Position numbers and translations under genes: made by a program. Positions 7,602-8,364 of a stretch of DNA of 8,364 nucleotides are shown piece by piece. Numbering within the stretch: the first letter of the stretch is position 1; each line of letters opens with the position of its first letter. This DNA comes from an uncultured bacterium (GTDB taxonomy: Bacteria; Hydrogenedentota; Hydrogenedentia; Hydrogenedentales; JAEUWI01), in the NCBI GenBank assembly GCA_937895305.1, contig CALAXS010000040.1, positions 1 to 8,364 on the forward strand. Reading direction: 5' to 3'. The notes under the pieces were generated by a model. That model was not told the origin of the DNA. It made no database searches and saw only the letters and a program-made list of their open reading frames with translations.

Positions 7602-7653
7602 CGTCATTGCGAGCCGAGTATAACGAGGCGTGGCAATCTGGCTTGGCCCAGAT
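7602..7653. repeat. Dispersed repeat of the CGTCATTGCGAG...GGCAATCTGG type
   Basis: The stretch begins CGTCATTGCGAG and ends GTGGCAATCTGG, with ATTGC (7606-7610) and GCAAT (7633-7637) as ends of an imperfect hairpin. A second perfect six-base hairpin, ATCTGG/CCAGAT, follows at 7636-7653. This wording matches a family of short intergenic repeats seen in many bacterial genomes, recognised from memory and not from a search. Copy number in this genome is unknown. Confidence 0.6.
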
Positions 7654-7687
7654 GGTGGGACAGTAGCAACAACGACATCACCTAACC

Positions 7688-7777
7688 CGTCTTCCCCGCG
7701 CACAAGGCGGGGATCCAGTACGTTCGCGAGTTGTCTTTGCATAGCCCCCTGGATTCCCGCCTTGCGCGGGAAAGACG
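7688..7777. repeat. REPIN-like element: two REP-type GC hairpins in inverted orientation
   Basis: The left arm (7688-7718) and right arm (7749-7777) are near-perfect inverted copies, CGTCTTCCCCGCG...GGATCCAG against CTGGATTCCCGCC...AAGACG. The left arm has two extra bases and two C/T-type differences. Each arm folds on its own: CCCCGC/GCGGGG on the left, TTCCCGC/GCGGGAA on the right. A 30-base spacer separates them. The arms resemble the widespread CGTCATTCCCGCGnnnGCGGGAATCCAG repeat. Paired inverted REPs of this kind are mobilised in trans by RAYT (TnpA-REP) transposases in other bacteria; none is encoded here. Open frames across it are translated repeat, not genes. Confidence 0.75.
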
Positions 7778-7849
7778 ATGGGTGTGAGACTCCCCTCGTT
7801 CCCTATTGCCTGCCGTGATACAGTTTTTATGAAAACGACTAGCCCACAT

Positions 7850-7883
7850 AAAAAAATCCCCCCGACCCATAAGGGTGGGGGGA
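7850..7883 (-). terminator. Rho-independent terminator of the NTF2-like gene
   Basis: Read on the - strand: CCCCCC then ACCC, loop TTAT, then GGGT, one bulged C, GGGGGG, one A, and a run of seven T. It is a ten-pair GC stem with one bulge, starting 19 bases after the TAA stop at 7903. The T-run is only on this side, so it stops the leftward transcript; it is not an obvious terminator for larE. Confidence 0.92.
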
Positions 7884-7902
7884 CTAAAGTCTAAATCAGT
7901 AC

Positions 7903-8364
7903 TTATACGCCGGATACATCCATTTCGATGATCTTCCAGGTATCGCCTTCTTTGACCATCACATATTCGATGGTTGCTGTGCCGAAAGCACCTTCAACGT
8001 CTACGGGATAGATGGTGGCTTCATCGCCATCAATTTCGATTTCAGCATCATCAAGTACAAGTTCGATGCCTTCGAACATCCCTTCATCGATAAGTGCTTC
8101 ATACGCGCCCTGCAGACCTTCCTTATCGCCAAATTCCCAATGCTCGAAATCGTCAGAGACAGATTCCATCATGGCTTCAGCATCACCCGCTGCTGCTGCA
8201 ACACCAAAGGCCTTGATCACGTCAAGGATGGCATCATCAGCGGAAACAGCACTTGAGCTGGCACCAGTAAGCAGGAATAACAATGCAGACTGCTGATCAG
8301 CATTAAGCTTTGAAATAGCAGCATTCAAATCTTCCTGTACACCCGCCTGAGCAGGAATTACAGC
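7903..8364 (-). CDS. Acidic, probably exported NTF2/SnoaL-like protein, 5' end cut off by window
   Basis: The frame is open from the window edge to the TAA at 7905-7903 (153 residues seen). A TTG at 8328 could be a start, but the codons before it (reading AVIPAQAGVQED) look like the end of a signal peptide with AQA|G cleavage and there is no well-spaced ribosome site, so I treat the gene as truncated. A second hydrophobic patch, ALLFLLTGASSSAVSA, could instead be the signal core. The remainder has the pattern of small NTF2/SnoaL-like folds: a helix with AFGVAAAAGDAEAMMESVSDDF, a central GLQGAYEALIDEG, then beta strands ending EYVMVKEGDTWKIIEMDV. It is strongly acidic: about 34 Asp/Glu against five Lys and no Arg. 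These folds bind small ligands or catalyse diverse reactions; no specific function can be given. A strong terminator follows. Confidence 0.65.
   Translation of the reverse strand, partial: AVIPAQAGVQEDLNAAISKLNADQQSALLFLLTGASSSAVSADDAILDVIKAFGVAAAAGDAEAMMESVSDDFEHWEFGDKEGLQGAYEALIDEGMFEGIELVLDDAEIEIDGDEATIYPVDVEGAFGTATIEYVMVKEGDTWKIIEMDVSGV

Noticed and set aside
7688..7777. CRISPR or attenuator reading of the paired hairpins
   Set aside because: There are only two inverted copies, not direct repeats with spacers, and no T-run follows either arm.
7630..7818. Small open frame across the repeat region (contains WIPALRGKDDG)
   Set aside because: This is the familiar translation of a REP-type repeat, not a protein gene.
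7850..7883. Bidirectional terminator also serving larE
   Set aside because: The + strand has no T-run after the stem, so only the leftward transcript is clearly terminated.

Overview
The window carries six protein genes or gene parts from a Gram-negative bacterium (outer-membrane efflux channel, Sec and Tat export signals). The PSCyt2/PSD1 (DUF1549/DUF1553) protein followed by a DUF1501 protein is typical of the Planctomycetes-Verrucomicrobia-Chlamydiae group and relatives, so a PVC-type, probably aquatic bacterium is the best guess. The phylum is not proven: similar pairs occur elsewhere, and the dispersed repeats at 7.6-7.8 kb are shared by many phyla.

Layout. (1) 1-1188, + strand: 3' part of a TolC-family outer-membrane efflux gene. 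(2) 1191-2307, - strand: def (peptide deformylase) then recR (recombination mediator), one base apart and facing the efflux gene tail to tail with a two-base gap. (3) 2458-6530, + strand: a two-gene unit, a Sec-exported protein with PSCyt2, PA14 and PSD1 domains and one CxxCH haem site, then a Tat-exported DUF1501 protein. (4) 6697-7509, + strand: larE, an ATP-dependent sulfur transferase of nickel-pincer cofactor synthesis, with three cysteines fitting the iron-sulfur-cluster subtype. (5) 7510-7902: no gene, but two dispersed repeat elements (one a REPIN-like inverted pair of GC hairpins) and a strong terminator for the - strand gene. (6) 7903-8364, - strand: 3' part of a very acidic, probably exported NTF2/SnoaL-like protein.

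How they work together. def and recR are housekeeping genes that are almost certainly co-transcribed. The PSCyt2-PA14-PSD1 and DUF1501 proteins probably act together in the periplasm or at the cell surface, with unknown chemistry; PA14 hints at a carbohydrate ligand. larE appears alone, without larA, larB or larC in view. I see no phage, CRISPR, tRNA, rRNA or transposase gene. The least described part is the PSCyt2-PA14-PSD1/DUF1501 pair. The repeat cluster, and a repeat-like peptide at the start of the last gene, also merit a look.
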